Source: Muribaculaceae bacterium
GTDB taxonomy: Bacteria; Bacteroidota; Bacteroidia; Bacteroidales; Muribaculaceae
Direction: 5' to 3'
Assembly: GCA_022509205.1 (NCBI GenBank)
Contig: JAFLTR010000022.1
Coordinates: 1-39,103 of the forward strand
DNA length: 39,103 nucleotides
Both the position numbers and the translations under genes were made by a program. The notes beneath the pieces were generated by a model. That model saw nothing but the letters and a program-made list of their open reading frames with translations, was not told where the DNA came from and searched no databases. Shown piece after piece: positions 17,229 through 27,485 of the stretch (its first letter is position 1; every line of letters starts with the position of its first letter).

Positions 17229-18158
17229 ATGAGAATAGCGATCAGAAGATCAAATATTAAGTCGGTCATGATGCCGATAGCGATGGTGGTAGGTGCAGTG
17301 TTTTATCCTTGGATGGGATACCTCACATTTCTATCCCCCTATCTGATTTTTGTGATGCTTTTCATCACATATTGTAAACTTACCCCTAAAGATTTCAAAC
17401 CGGGCAAGTTTGAGTTTGTGTTACTGGGAGTTCAATTAGGATTGGCCGCTACCGGTTATGGACTGACTTTTTTCTGGAATCACACATTAGCGGAGGGAGT
17501 TTTCATCTGCTTCTTTATTCCGACGGCAACAGCGGCTCCCGTGATCACGCAAATGTTGGGAGGAAGCATTTCAAGAGTGGCAACATTCAGCCTTTTGTGC
17601 AATGGGATGATAGCAATAGCGGGACCTATAGTTCTGGCAGCTATGGGCGATCACCCTGAAATCACTTTTGCAGATTCTTTCCTTTTGATTTTGAAACAGG
17701 TGTTCCCTTTAATACTCTTGCCATTGGCTCTTGCTATGGCTATGCGGAAATTCACTCCGCGACTTCATTCCTATGTGGTGGAAAAACAGCAGCTCTCATT
17801 TTATTGCTGGTGTGTTTCATTATTGATAGTAGTGGGAAGTTGCACGAGTTTCGCCATTCAGAACTGGACGCCGGATTCAACGGGAACAATGGTGATGTTG
17901 GCACTTGGAGCACTATGTGCATGTCTCATACAATTCAAGCTCGGGAGGAGAATCGGAGCCCGATTTGGTGATAAAGTGTCAGGAGGGCAGTCGTTGGGTC
18001 AGAAAAATACTGTGCTTGCTGTCTGGCTTGCCTTGGCCTACCTTAATCCTATTGCCTCAATTGCCCCGGCGGCTTATGTGGCCTGGCAGAATATCGTGAA
18101 TTCCTGGCAATTGATGCGCCACGAATCAAAAATTCGGACATTTTCTCTTTCGCAGTAA
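17229..18158 (+). CDS. Bile acid:sodium symporter (BASS) family transporter
   Basis: 309-residue inner-membrane protein with nine or ten hydrophobic segments. The BASS fold is supported by the FIPTATAAPVITQMLGG segment near residues 97-113, in the broken-helix core, and the GGQSLGQKNT loop near 251-260 followed by AYLNPIASIAPAAYVAWQN. Those loops form the sodium and substrate site in relatives. The substrate is unknown; many bacterial members carry pantoate, pyruvate-like acids or sterols. It starts 50 bp after the nucleosidase gene and may share its transcript. Its stop is only 3 bp from the stop of the convergent helicase gene. Confidence 0.82.
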   Translation: MRIAIRRSNIKSVMMPIAMVVGAVFYPWMGYLTFLSPYLIFVMLFITYCKLTPKDFKPGKFEFVLLGVQLGLAATGYGLTFFWNHTLAEGVFICFFIPTATAAPVITQMLGGSISRVATFSLLCNGMIAIAGPIVLAAMGDHPEITFADSFLLILKQVFPLILLPLALAMAMRKFTPRLHSYVVEKQQLSFYCWCVSLLIVVGSCTSFAIQNWTPDSTGTMVMLALGALCACLIQFKLGRRIGARFGDKVSGGQSLGQKNTVLAVWLALAYLNPIASIAPAAYVAWQNIVNSWQLMRHESKIRTFSLSQ

Positions 18159-18161
18159 AAT

Positions 18162-19475
18162 TTATTTATTCGTTTTTCGAGGTTTGCCGGATTTATTTGA
18201 CTGACTTTTTTTATTTATCCGGCCATTCTTATCTGTATTTGTCTTTTTATCGGTTTTTTCGTTTTTTCCTGATTTGAAGGATTTATTTTTATTGTAGAAT
18301 CTCCTCTTGGAATTCTTTTTCTTCAAGACATATTCGGGACCGGGTTCGAAACCTTCAGGCAGGGCCATTTTATCTACCTCTTTTCCCAGAAGCTGTTCTA
18401 TCCTTCTGAATTTACCTATCTCCTTCTCGCTGATAAAGGTTATGCCGGTGCCGTCTTTATCGGCACGAGCTGTACGGCCGATCCTGTGGACATATTCCTC
18501 AGCTTCAGCCGGCACATCGAAATTTATCACTGTCTCGATATTATCTACATCTATACCGCGGGAGATAATATCGGTGGCGACAATTACATTGACTTTTCCG
18601 GCTTTGAAGTCAAGCATCACGTTTTCACGTTCTGACTGCTGAAGATCTGAATGCATCTCAGCGACTTTATATTTTTTCCCTCTCAAAGCCTTATACAGTT
18701 CCTTAACCTTAATTTTTGAACTTGCAAAAACTATCACTTTTTGAGGCGGATTTTGTTCAAAAAGTTTTGAAAGTAATGGAAGTTTTTGATTTTCATAGCA
18801 AAGGAAAGCCTGTTGCTTGATTTTTTCGGCAGGTTTAGAGATGGCCAATGCTATTTCCACCGGATCTATGAGGATGTTGTCAGCCAATTTTTTGATATTG
18901 TCAGGCATTGTGGCGGAAAACATCATTGTTTGCCTTTCTTTAGGGAGGTGGCTGATGATTTTCATTATATCATCAAGGAAACCCATATCGAGCATTCTGT
19001 CGGCTTCATCGAGAATAAAGAAAGAAACTTCTGTAAGGTCTACATATCCCATATTGAGGTGAGTCAGGAGACGGCCGGGAGTGGCTATTACGATATCCGC
19101 ACCGCTTTTGAGACCTTTTCTCTGTTGATCGTAAGTGGCACCGTCAGTTCCTCCGTAAATCGGAAGGGATGAGACGGGCAGATAATATGAGAAACCTTGT
19201 AGTTGGCGGTCGATTTGTTGAGCCAATTCCCTTGTGGGGGCCATAATAACGCAGTTCACACGGTCTTGAGGATAATTCTCGTTTATAAGTTTCTCTATTA
19301 CCGGGAGCAAGTAGGCCGCCGTCTTCCCGGTGCCGGTCTGAGCTACTGCCATAATATCCCTGCCATTCAGAGCCGGAGGTATAGCCGCTTCCTGGATAGG
19401 AGTACATTCATCAAAATGCATGTCATAGACTGCATCGAGCAGGTCATCGTTAGAAAGAATTTCTTCGAAAGTCAT
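18162..19475 (-). CDS. DEAD-box RNA helicase, RhlE-like
   Basis: 437-residue ATP-dependent RNA helicase. Core motifs appear in order: Q motif TPIQEAAIP, Walker A AQTGTGKT near residues 44-51, PTRELAQQ (Ia), TPGR (Ib), DEAD (II), SAT (III), then in the second RecA domain ATDIISRGID (V) and HRIGRTARA (VI). A 60-residue tail after the core is extremely rich in Lys and Asn and would bind RNA non-specifically, as in RhlE/CsdA-like cold and ribosome-assembly helicases. It starts 11 bp after the small basic protein gene, so the two are probably co-transcribed. It converges with the BASS transporter gene, leaving no room for a terminator outside coding sequence. Confidence 0.93.
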   Translation of the reverse strand: MTFEEILSNDDLLDAVYDMHFDECTPIQEAAIPPALNGRDIMAVAQTGTGKTAAYLLPVIEKLINENYPQDRVNCVIMAPTRELAQQIDRQLQGFSYYLPVSSLPIYGGTDGATYDQQRKGLKSGADIVIATPGRLLTHLNMGYVDLTEVSFFILDEADRMLDMGFLDDIMKIISHLPKERQTMMFSATMPDNIKKLADNILIDPVEIALAISKPAEKIKQQAFLCYENQKLPLLSKLFEQNPPQKVIVFASSKIKVKELYKALRGKKYKVAEMHSDLQQSERENVMLDFKAGKVNVIVATDIISRGIDVDNIETVINFDVPAEAEEYVHRIGRTARADKDGTGITFISEKEIGKFRRIEQLLGKEVDKMALPEGFEPGPEYVLKKKNSKRRFYNKNKSFKSGKNEKTDKKTNTDKNGRINKKSQSNKSGKPRKTNK

Positions 19476-19486
19476 TGCTTTGTAAA

Positions 19487-19642
19487 TTATTTTCCAAAGA
19501 TGGATTTTATGATAATGTGACCTATTTTTCGTTCAATACCGGCTTTTGACATGGGAATACCGGTTTTTCTTGAAATCTCACTCTTAACTTGAGTTATCCC
19601 CAATGCTCTCTTCCAACTAAATGAAACTCCGGGTATTTTCAT
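19487..19642 (-). CDS. Small basic conserved hypothetical protein (51 aa)
   Basis: 51-residue protein rich in Lys and Arg, with the core KRALGITQVKSEISRKTGIP and a basic C-terminus. I recall similar short ORFs with a KRALGIT...RKTGIP pattern in Bacteroidota genomes, but no function is known to me. The frame is open upstream to 19729 (80 residues). The ATG at 19642 was chosen because the conserved part begins there and a perfect -7 element (TAAATTTG, 19674-19667) lies 24 bases upstream, inside the longer version. Its stop is 11 bp before the helicase start, so it is the first gene of that transcript. The basic charge suggests nucleic-acid binding, which is inference. Confidence 0.65.
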   Translation of the reverse strand: MKIPGVSFSWKRALGITQVKSEISRKTGIPMSKAGIERKIGHIIIKSIFGK

Positions 19643-19666
19643 AATTTGATTAATCTTTCTCAAAAA

Positions 19667-19674
19667 CAAATTTA
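19667..19674 (-). promoter_or_regulatory. -7 element of the small protein/helicase operon
   Basis: The minus strand reads TAAATTTG (exact TAnnTTTG) 24 bases before the ATG at 19642. No clear -33 TTTG is present at 19-21 nt upstream. Confidence 0.45.
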
Positions 19675-19735
19675 CGTTATTTTTGTATAATAAAGAAAAG
19701 AGAGGTATAAATTTCCGGTAAAGAAGCACTTATCA

Positions 19736-20494
19736 ATGAAGGATAAATTGTCAATTTCACAGTTAATGAATTTTATCAGAGGGTCGGTGAGTCCTAAGTT
19801 TATAATTGACAGTAAAGATAAACTCTCACAAGCGGCTGCCACCTTCGGGATGTTACCGTTTTTTCCGAATAATATTAAAGGTTTTTCAGTAGATGAGATG
19901 TGTGCTCCCGGTATGCTTTTCGGAGGGAACTATGATGAGGGGTGCTGGGAATGGAAAGGACCCGTGATCAGACGCCGGGAGTCAGCCTATGGTAAATTCT
20001 TTAAAAGAAAGGCAGGTTTCGTTTCTTTGGATTTGTTGCCCGATTTCCTTAATTATCGGCGGCGGAAATATCCTATAAAAAGGGGGGAGACGGAAGAGAT
20101 GTTATGGGAGATTATTCGTGAGAATGATTCCTTGACGTCCACGGAACTTAGGAAATTGATTTTCGGAGGCCGAAATAGGAATTGGGATGATATTCCTGAC
20201 TTGGAGTTGAATCCGGTTTTAAAGAGAAAGAGCAAGAGTTTTGAATCCCCGCTTCAACGTCTTCAGATGGGCGGGTGGATAATTATCAGTGATTTTGAGT
20301 ATAAGAAGACCAAGAGCGGGGAGAGGTATGGCTGGGGCGTAGCTCGTTATTCTACTCCTGAGATGGTGTTTGGTGATCATCTGGAAGGGGTAAATGGCCG
20401 AGATCCACAGGAATCTTTTGAACGGCTGATTGAGAGAATGAAAAAATTATGGCCTTCTATAAAACGTCAGAGTCTGGAAGCTTTAATAAAATAG
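19736..20494 (+). CDS. AlkZ-related / winged-helix hypothetical protein
   Basis: 252-residue soluble protein. The pattern (CAPGMLFGG, WEWKGPVIRRRESAYGKFF, then LLPDFLNYRR) resembles proteins annotated as AlkZ-related in gut Bacteroidota and Firmicutes, distant relatives of the winged-helix DNA glycosylases AlkZ/YcaQ. The SPLQRLQMGGWIIISDFEY segment near residues 163-181 would be a winged-helix strand region. I could not identify the catalytic Gln motif of true AlkZ enzymes, so DNA repair activity is unproven. It is divergent from the small-protein/helicase operon and followed after 97 bp by superoxide dismutase. Gene reality is secure; function is not. Confidence 0.6.
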   Translation: MKDKLSISQLMNFIRGSVSPKFIIDSKDKLSQAAATFGMLPFFPNNIKGFSVDEMCAPGMLFGGNYDEGCWEWKGPVIRRRESAYGKFFKRKAGFVSLDLLPDFLNYRRRKYPIKRGETEEMLWEIIRENDSLTSTELRKLIFGGRNRNWDDIPDLELNPVLKRKSKSFESPLQRLQMGGWIIISDFEYKKTKSGERYGWGVARYSTPEMVFGDHLEGVNGRDPQESFERLIERMKKLWPSIKRQSLEALIK

Positions 20495-20591
20495 GTTATG
20501 TAAGGAAAGATCAAGGCAATGGAAGGGAGGAAGCAATGAACTTAATGGGGTGGAAGATTGTTAAACAGATATAAATTTAAAAAACAAGATT

Positions 20592-21173
20592 ATGAAATTT
20601 ACACAACCAAAACTACCGTATGCACAGGATGCATTGGAACCCGTGATTTCCGCACGCACTATAGAATTCCATTATGGGAAACATGAAAAAGCTTACATCG
20701 ATACTCTTAATAAACTTATAGAGGGCACACCTTATGAAGATATGGCTCTTGAAGAGGTTATAATGAAAAGCGATGGAAAACTGTTTAACCAGGCTTCTCA
20801 AGCATGGAATCATATTTTCTATTTCTGGCAGTTTAATCCCGAGGGATACCGAGAGCCGTCAGGGACGCTTCGTACACAGATAGAGAAGCAGTTCGGTTCA
20901 CTGGACGAATTCAAGAAACAAGTTGAGGATGCCGGAGTAGGCGTGTTTGGTTCCGGTTACGTGTGGGTATCAAGAGATGATAACGGAGAACTCTTCATCA
21001 CCCAAGGAAAGAATGCCGAGAATCCTATGACCAACGGCTTGAAACCGATCCTCACTTTCGATGTTTGGGAACATGCGTATTATCTCGACTATCAGAATCT
21101 GAGAGCATCATATCTCCATAAGCTTTGGGATATAGTTGACTGGTCGATTATCGAGATGAGATATGAGGATTAA
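20592..21173 (+). CDS. sodB: Superoxide dismutase (Fe/Mn)
   Basis: 193-residue cytoplasmic enzyme that converts superoxide to hydrogen peroxide and oxygen, important for surviving air exposure in anaerobes. All four metal ligands are present: His27 (EFHYGKH), His74 (WNHIFYFW), Asp157 and His161 (FDVWEHAYY). The length is typical. The metal cannot be fixed with confidence; the GSGYVW stretch and residues around Gln70 resemble the iron or cambialistic type of Bacteroides. It ends in a strong hairpin terminator at 21207-21244 and is monocistronic as far as can be seen. Confidence 0.95.
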   Translation: MKFTQPKLPYAQDALEPVISARTIEFHYGKHEKAYIDTLNKLIEGTPYEDMALEEVIMKSDGKLFNQASQAWNHIFYFWQFNPEGYREPSGTLRTQIEKQFGSLDEFKKQVEDAGVGVFGSGYVWVSRDDNGELFITQGKNAENPMTNGLKPILTFDVWEHAYYLDYQNLRASYLHKLWDIVDWSIIEMRYED

Positions 21174-21206
21174 AGGACTAAGAATATAGTATATAGAATT
21201 AGATAT

Positions 21207-21244
21207 GGGGTGCCGAATCGAATGATTCCAGGCACCCCTTTTTT
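21207..21244 (+). terminator. Rho-independent terminator of superoxide dismutase gene
   Basis: An 8-bp GC-rich stem (21207-21214 with 21231-21238) is topped by an inner 5-bp stem and a GAAT loop with a 2-nt bulge, then followed by six T residues. The opposite strand lacks a T-run, so it serves the plus strand, though the convergent thiH transcript may also stop near it. Confidence 0.9.
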
Positions 21245-21252
21245 ACAGTTTT

Positions 21253-24146
<2,894 letters not shown>

Positions 24147-24151
24147 TTAAT

Positions 24152-24931
24152 TTATGAATTAAGGAAAGAGGTGAGAGGGGAGGAAGCAACAGCAGTTTTA
24201 CTCCGGGCACCAAGTTTAGCCAGTCTTCCTTTCCGCCCGGATATGACTGCCAACTTGAAAGCTTCTGCCATTTCCACCGGATTTCCGGCTACAGCAATAG
24301 CAGTATTGACCAAAACTGCATCTGCACCCATTTCCATAGCCTGGGCAGCGTGGGATGGAGCACCTAATCCTGCATCAATCACAACCGGAAGCATAGATTG
24401 CTCAATGATTATTTCGAGGAGATCTTTTGTAACTAATCCGCGGTTCGACCCGATAGGTGCACCAAGTGGCATGACGGCCGAAGCTCCTGCTTCCTCAAGC
24501 AATTTGCATAAAACCGGATCCGCCTGAATATAGGGCAATACCACAAAACCGTCGGCTGCCAATTGCTCAGTGGCCTTCAAAGTTTCAATCGGATCAGGCA
24601 TCAGATACTTTGGATCCGGATGGATTTCAAGTTTTATAAAATCGGTCTGGAAGATTTCACGACTCATCTGAGCGGCGAGTACTGCTTCCTTGGCATTTCT
24701 CACACCGGAAGTGTTGGGCAACAATTGCACATGATCGCGATTGATATGAGTGAGCATCTCGTCTGTTGCTTCATTCATCATATTTACGCGTTTCATTGCC
24801 ACTGTGATCATTTGAGACCCGGATGCAATCACACTTTCCTGCATGATGTCGGGCGATGGGAATTTACCGGTGCCCACAAAAAGTCTCGAAGTAAATTCCC
24901 GGGGTCCTATTTTTAAAATATCTTCCATCAA
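24152..24931 (-). CDS. thiG: Thiazole synthase ThiG
   Basis: 259-residue TIM-barrel enzyme that builds the thiazole phosphate ring from deoxyxylulose phosphate, dehydroglycine and sulfur carried by ThiS thiocarboxylate. The sequence shows [10 protein letters not shown] near 15-24, the Schiff-base lysine in FIKLEI near residue 98, and the phosphate loops [13 protein letters not shown] and [12 protein letters not shown]. The start ATG overlaps the thiE stop by 4 bp (24928-24931), indicating coupling. ThiH, ThiS and ThiG are all encoded in the same operon, a complete anaerobic thiazole set except for ThiF. Confidence 0.96.
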   Translation of the reverse strand: MMEDILKIGPREFTSRLFVGTGKFPSPDIMQESVIASGSQMITVAMKRVNMMNEATDEMLTHINRDHVQLLPNTSGVRNAKEAVLAAQMSREIFQTDFIKLEIHPDPKYLMPDPIETLKATEQLAADGFVVLPYIQADPVLCKLLEEAGASAVMPLGAPIGSNRGLVTKDLLEIIIEQSMLPVVIDAGLGAPSHAAQAMEMGADAVLVNTAIAVAGNPVEMAEAFKLAVISGRKGRLAKLGARSKTAVASSPLTSFLNS

Positions 24932-25560
24932 TCAATATCGGTGTGTGGAAGTAGGTTCAAAAATTCCTTTGTGGCTTTGACAATATCGTCGGCATAAGCA
25001 ATCGCAGAGCTAACAGCTACTCCGTTTACACCACCAACTTCAAGAAGAGGCACCACATCATCTAATTTTATACCTCCCACTGCTACGTGAGGTATAAGAA
25101 TATCGTTTTTACTCATTTCATAGCTGATGTCGCGGATTCCATCTAAACCAAGGAGAGGTGAGAGGTTATCCTTTGTTTCCGTATTAGCATAAGGCCCGAT
25201 ACCGAAATAATCAATATCAAGGTTGCTTACCGCGGCGATATCTGCATAAGTGTTTGCAGTGACTCCTATTACAGCAGCCGGGCCGAGAAGCATGCGAGCT
25301 TTACTTACAGGCATATCTTCTTTTCCGAGGTGGACACCTCCCACATTAAGTTCTTTAGCAAGTTCCACGCGATCATTGAGTAGCAGGAATGAGCCGGTTT
25401 CTATACACTTTGGTTTAACGGCTTCCACCACTTTTTTGATCTCTTCGTCGGAAGCATCTTTCATCCGGATTTGAATCCAACGGCAACCGCCATCTATAAC
25501 GGCCAGAACCTGATCTATAACCGGAGTTTTCGATTTTGAGTTTGTAATAAATTGAAGCAT
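24928..25560 (-). CDS. thiE: Thiamine-phosphate synthase ThiE
   Basis: 210-residue TIM-barrel enzyme joining HMP-pyrophosphate and thiazole phosphate to give thiamine phosphate. Active-site elements are complete: QIRMKD near 31-36 for the pyrimidine diphosphate, LLNDR near 60-64, VHLGKEDMP for metal and diphosphate, GPYANTETK near 122-130, and VAVGGI for phosphate. It starts 49 bp after the tenI-like gene and overlaps thiG by 4 bp. It is the catalytically intact one of two ThiE-family proteins in the operon. Confidence 0.94.
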   Translation of the reverse strand: MLQFITNSKSKTPVIDQVLAVIDGGCRWIQIRMKDASDEEIKKVVEAVKPKCIETGSFLLLNDRVELAKELNVGGVHLGKEDMPVSKARMLLGPAAVIGVTANTYADIAAVSNLDIDYFGIGPYANTETKDNLSPLLGLDGIRDISYEMSKNDILIPHVAVGGIKLDDVVPLLEVGGVNGVAVSSAIAYADDIVKATKEFLNLLPHTDID

Positions 25561-25609
25561 GGTTATATAGAATTTATTGTTAATCTTAATAAAATTGCAT
25601 TAATGAGAT

Positions 25610-26158
25610 TTAGTTATTTCTTTGTTGGAATTGATGGAAAAAATGGCCGAGAAGGGCTGCACCTACAAATCCAACGGATTTCAGCTCCGGAAATTTGTCG
25701 GGAGTGACACCACCGAGGGCAATGGCTCTTTTACCCGAGATGAAATCTTTAATTTCCTGCAATTTAAAAGAGGGATGGTAGCCTGGTTTGGAAATTGAAT
25801 CATATACAGGGGAAAAAAAGAAATAATCCATACTTTCCATTAATTTGATTTCATCCAAGGAATGAATGGAAGCACTTTTAGATTTTGCCTTGGAATGTGG
25901 TATTTTATTTCTCGAATTGAGATGAATTCCCCCCAATGGGTATTTATCCAGAATCTCGAAATGGTCGTGAAGCTTTAATTTCGGATAAAACTCCGAATTA
26001 ATTAACTGAATCAGGTTTTCGATTTCTTCGGCAGAAGAATCAGGTTTTCGGATATGCACAAAATCAGCTTCCCCTTTTATCAAAAGGTCGTTAATCCTTT
26101 CTGCTTCCATAGGGAAACTAAATGGAGGAGTTATTGCAATTACCAAGAAACCATCCAT
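25610..26158 (-). CDS. TenI/ThiE-like protein, probable thiazole tautomerase or degenerate paralogue
   Basis: 182-residue member of the ThiE/TenI family, about 30 residues shorter than the neighbouring ThiE. It keeps the barrel pattern and the phosphate loop (ALGGV), but the diphosphate and metal segments of a true synthase are changed: HIRKPDSS lacks the usual Gln, and the HLGxxD loop reads HLNSRNKIP. That pattern fits TenI, which in Bacillus catalyses aromatisation of the thiazole carboxylate, or a non-catalytic helper. Family knowledge: TenI is encoded in several thiamine operons, including those of Bacteroides. It lies 26 bp after thiS and 49 bp before thiE. Confidence 0.75.
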   Translation of the reverse strand: MDGFLVIAITPPFSFPMEAERINDLLIKGEADFVHIRKPDSSAEEIENLIQLINSEFYPKLKLHDHFEILDKYPLGGIHLNSRNKIPHSKAKSKSASIHSLDEIKLMESMDYFFFSPVYDSISKPGYHPSFKLQEIKDFISGKRAIALGGVTPDKFPELKSVGFVGAALLGHFFHQFQQRNN

Positions 26159-26184
26159 AAATACCCGGATGCCAAATTTTTTTA

Positions 26185-26388
26185 TCAGCCGCCAAAAGCA
26201 GCCGTAATAACGGTGACCTGGTCAAGGTCTTTAAGGAAAGTGACATTCCAGAGATCTTTTTTCACCAGTCTGTCATTCAAAGCAATTGCACTCCCTTGTT
26301 GTGGGATCTGTTTAAATTCTGCAAGGTCTGCCAAAGTAATATGCTCTTTAGGCAGTTTCAAGGGTTCGTTGTTATATAGAATCGTCAT
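26185..26388 (-). CDS. thiS: Sulfur carrier protein ThiS
   Basis: 67-residue ubiquitin-like sulfur carrier. It ends in the required Gly-Gly (AAFGG then stop); the terminal carboxylate is adenylated and turned into a thiocarboxylate that gives sulfur to ThiG. ALNDRLVKKDLW matches the usual central VALNxxvV pattern. Its start overlaps the 3' end of thiD by 17 bp. No ThiF-type adenylating enzyme is encoded beside it, so activation must come from a protein encoded elsewhere. Confidence 0.92.
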   Translation of the reverse strand: MTILYNNEPLKLPKEHITLADLAEFKQIPQQGSAIALNDRLVKKDLWNVTFLKDLDQVTVITAAFGG

Positions 26389-27193
26389 GACAAATATAAT
26401 TTTCGTTAATATTCAAGGGTCCGTAAGTTGAATTTCCTAAATTGTAATGACAGCTTTTTGAGATAATTTTTTCCATCGTGAGGCAAGTTTTCAGAAATGC
26501 CTTTTCTAAAGTTTCTCCCAATCCGAGATAAGACGCAAGGAAAGAAGAAAATACGCATCCTGAACCGTGAGTGTTATGACAGTTTATCCGTTCATGTGTA
26601 AACATTTCGACTTTACCGGGAGTAACAAGAACATCTCTGATTTTATCTTCTTTGGAATGCCCTCCTTTCACAACCATTGCTTCTGTGTTTAAGGCTTTTA
26701 AAGCAAGATTATTGGGAGAGTCAATGCCGGTGAGTATTTTAAGTTCATCCAAATTTGGTGTCAATACGGAGGCACGCGGGAAAAGTTCAGAAAGGTAAAG
26801 CTTTCTCAACTCTAAAGAATCGAATTCTATTTTTAGTAAAGATAGTGAGGCAGCCGAGAGATAGAGGATGGGATCTACCACAATGGGTACAGAAGCAGGC
26901 AGGGAATCAAGGTAGCGACATATTATCTTTATATTTGAGGGGATTCCAATCAGCCCGATTTTCACAGCATCGGGTACTACATCTTCCCTAATAGCTTCCA
27001 ATTGCAGTCTCAAAAAATCCGGATCTGAATAAAAATCCATAATTCCTTTAGAATTTTGAGCTGTAAGAGTTGTCACCGCCGTAACTACATGAAGACCCAA
27101 AGAACAACCTACCCGGATATCCGCCTGAATACCGGCTCCTCCTACCGGGTCGGAACCTGCAATTGTCAATAAAGTCTTTACTTGCCGCAACAT
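26372..27193 (-). CDS. thiD: Hydroxymethylpyrimidine/phosphomethylpyrimidine kinase ThiD
   Basis: 273-residue ribokinase-fold enzyme that phosphorylates HMP and HMP-phosphate to the diphosphate used by ThiE. Motifs are TIAGSDPVGGAGIQAD at 10-25 for substrate, TPNLDE at 145-150, VVKGGH at 174-179 for nucleotide, and HGSGC with catalytic-site Cys213. The VDPILYLSAASLSLL segment differs from the usual VMVxxSG pattern, a mild divergence near the active site. It is the first gene of the thiamine operon. Its ATG directly follows the T-run of the riboswitch terminator, so there is practically no separate ribosome-binding region. Confidence 0.93.
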   Translation of the reverse strand: MLRQVKTLLTIAGSDPVGGAGIQADIRVGCSLGLHVVTAVTTLTAQNSKGIMDFYSDPDFLRLQLEAIREDVVPDAVKIGLIGIPSNIKIICRYLDSLPASVPIVVDPILYLSAASLSLLKIEFDSLELRKLYLSELFPRASVLTPNLDELKILTGIDSPNNLALKALNTEAMVVKGGHSKEDKIRDVLVTPGKVEMFTHERINCHNTHGSGCVFSSFLASYLGLGETLEKAFLKTCLTMEKIISKSCHYNLGNSTYGPLNINENYICHDDSI

Positions 27194-27223
27194 AAAAAAT
27201 CCGCATTCAAATATGATGCGGAC
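27194..27223 (-). terminator. Riboswitch-controlled intrinsic terminator
   Basis: On the minus strand a 7-bp stem (27222-27216 with 27206-27200) around a 9-nt loop is followed by TTTTTT that touches the thiD ATG. The 5' arm with adjacent bases (27223-27214) can instead pair with aptamer bases 27280-27271 over 10 positions (9 Watson-Crick, 1 G-U), which would block the terminator. Confidence 0.8.
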
Positions 27224-27246
27224 AACCTATAATATACCAAATGTAA

Positions 27247-27328
27247 AGAGAAGCTCCCTACGTCGGCATTATCCGCATCAGGTAGACAGGGTATAATCTC
27301 AGCATAATCTATGCACCCCTGCTTCTTA
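27247..27328 (-). promoter_or_regulatory. TPP riboswitch (THI element)
   Basis: Reading the minus strand, the conserved thi-box features appear in order: GGGGTGC, GCTGAGA, TACCC, ACCTGAT, GGATAATGCC and GTAGGGA. The P1 helix is closed by AGAAGC (27326-27321) and GCTTCT (27254-27249). By family knowledge it binds thiamine pyrophosphate and represses the operon. The terminator just downstream indicates transcriptional control. It would shut off thiD through thiH when TPP is plentiful. Confidence 0.95.
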
Positions 27329-27331
27329 TGG

Positions 27332-27362
27332 CAAAGATAAAAATAAAAAAGCATAAAGCAAA
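27332..27362 (-). promoter_or_regulatory. thiDp: Promoter of the thiamine operon
   Basis: The minus strand has TTTG (27362-27359), exactly 19 nt, then TATCTTTG (27339-27332), a perfect match to the Bacteroidota -33/-7 pattern. The predicted start falls at about 27326, the first base of riboswitch helix P1. Confidence 0.75.
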
Positions 27363-27417
27363 ATAATCTTTTTTGTTTCCCCTGATTATTATCTTATATT
27401 TTGATCTGTATATGAAA

Positions 27418-27447
27418 TTGATTTAAATTTACAAAAGAATATTTTTA
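27418..27447 (+). promoter_or_regulatory. Probable promoter of the DUF262 gene pair
   Basis: TTG at 27418-27420, 19 nt, then TATTTTTA at 27440-27447 (one mismatch to TAnnTTTG). It is about 40 bp upstream of the ATG at 27486 and divergent from the thiamine promoter. The AT-rich context makes chance matches more likely. Confidence 0.4.
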
Positions 27448-27485
27448 CAATTTGTCCTTTATAAAATCATAATTTGAACCAAAGA

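Noticed and set aside
19643..19729. Longer 80-residue version of the small basic protein
   Set aside because: The added N-terminus is unlike the conserved core and would require transcription from upstream of the visible -7 element.
27241..27330. Possible protein-coding or repeat content between the divergent thi and DUF262 genes
   Set aside because: The conserved stretch is fully explained by the TPP riboswitch aptamer.
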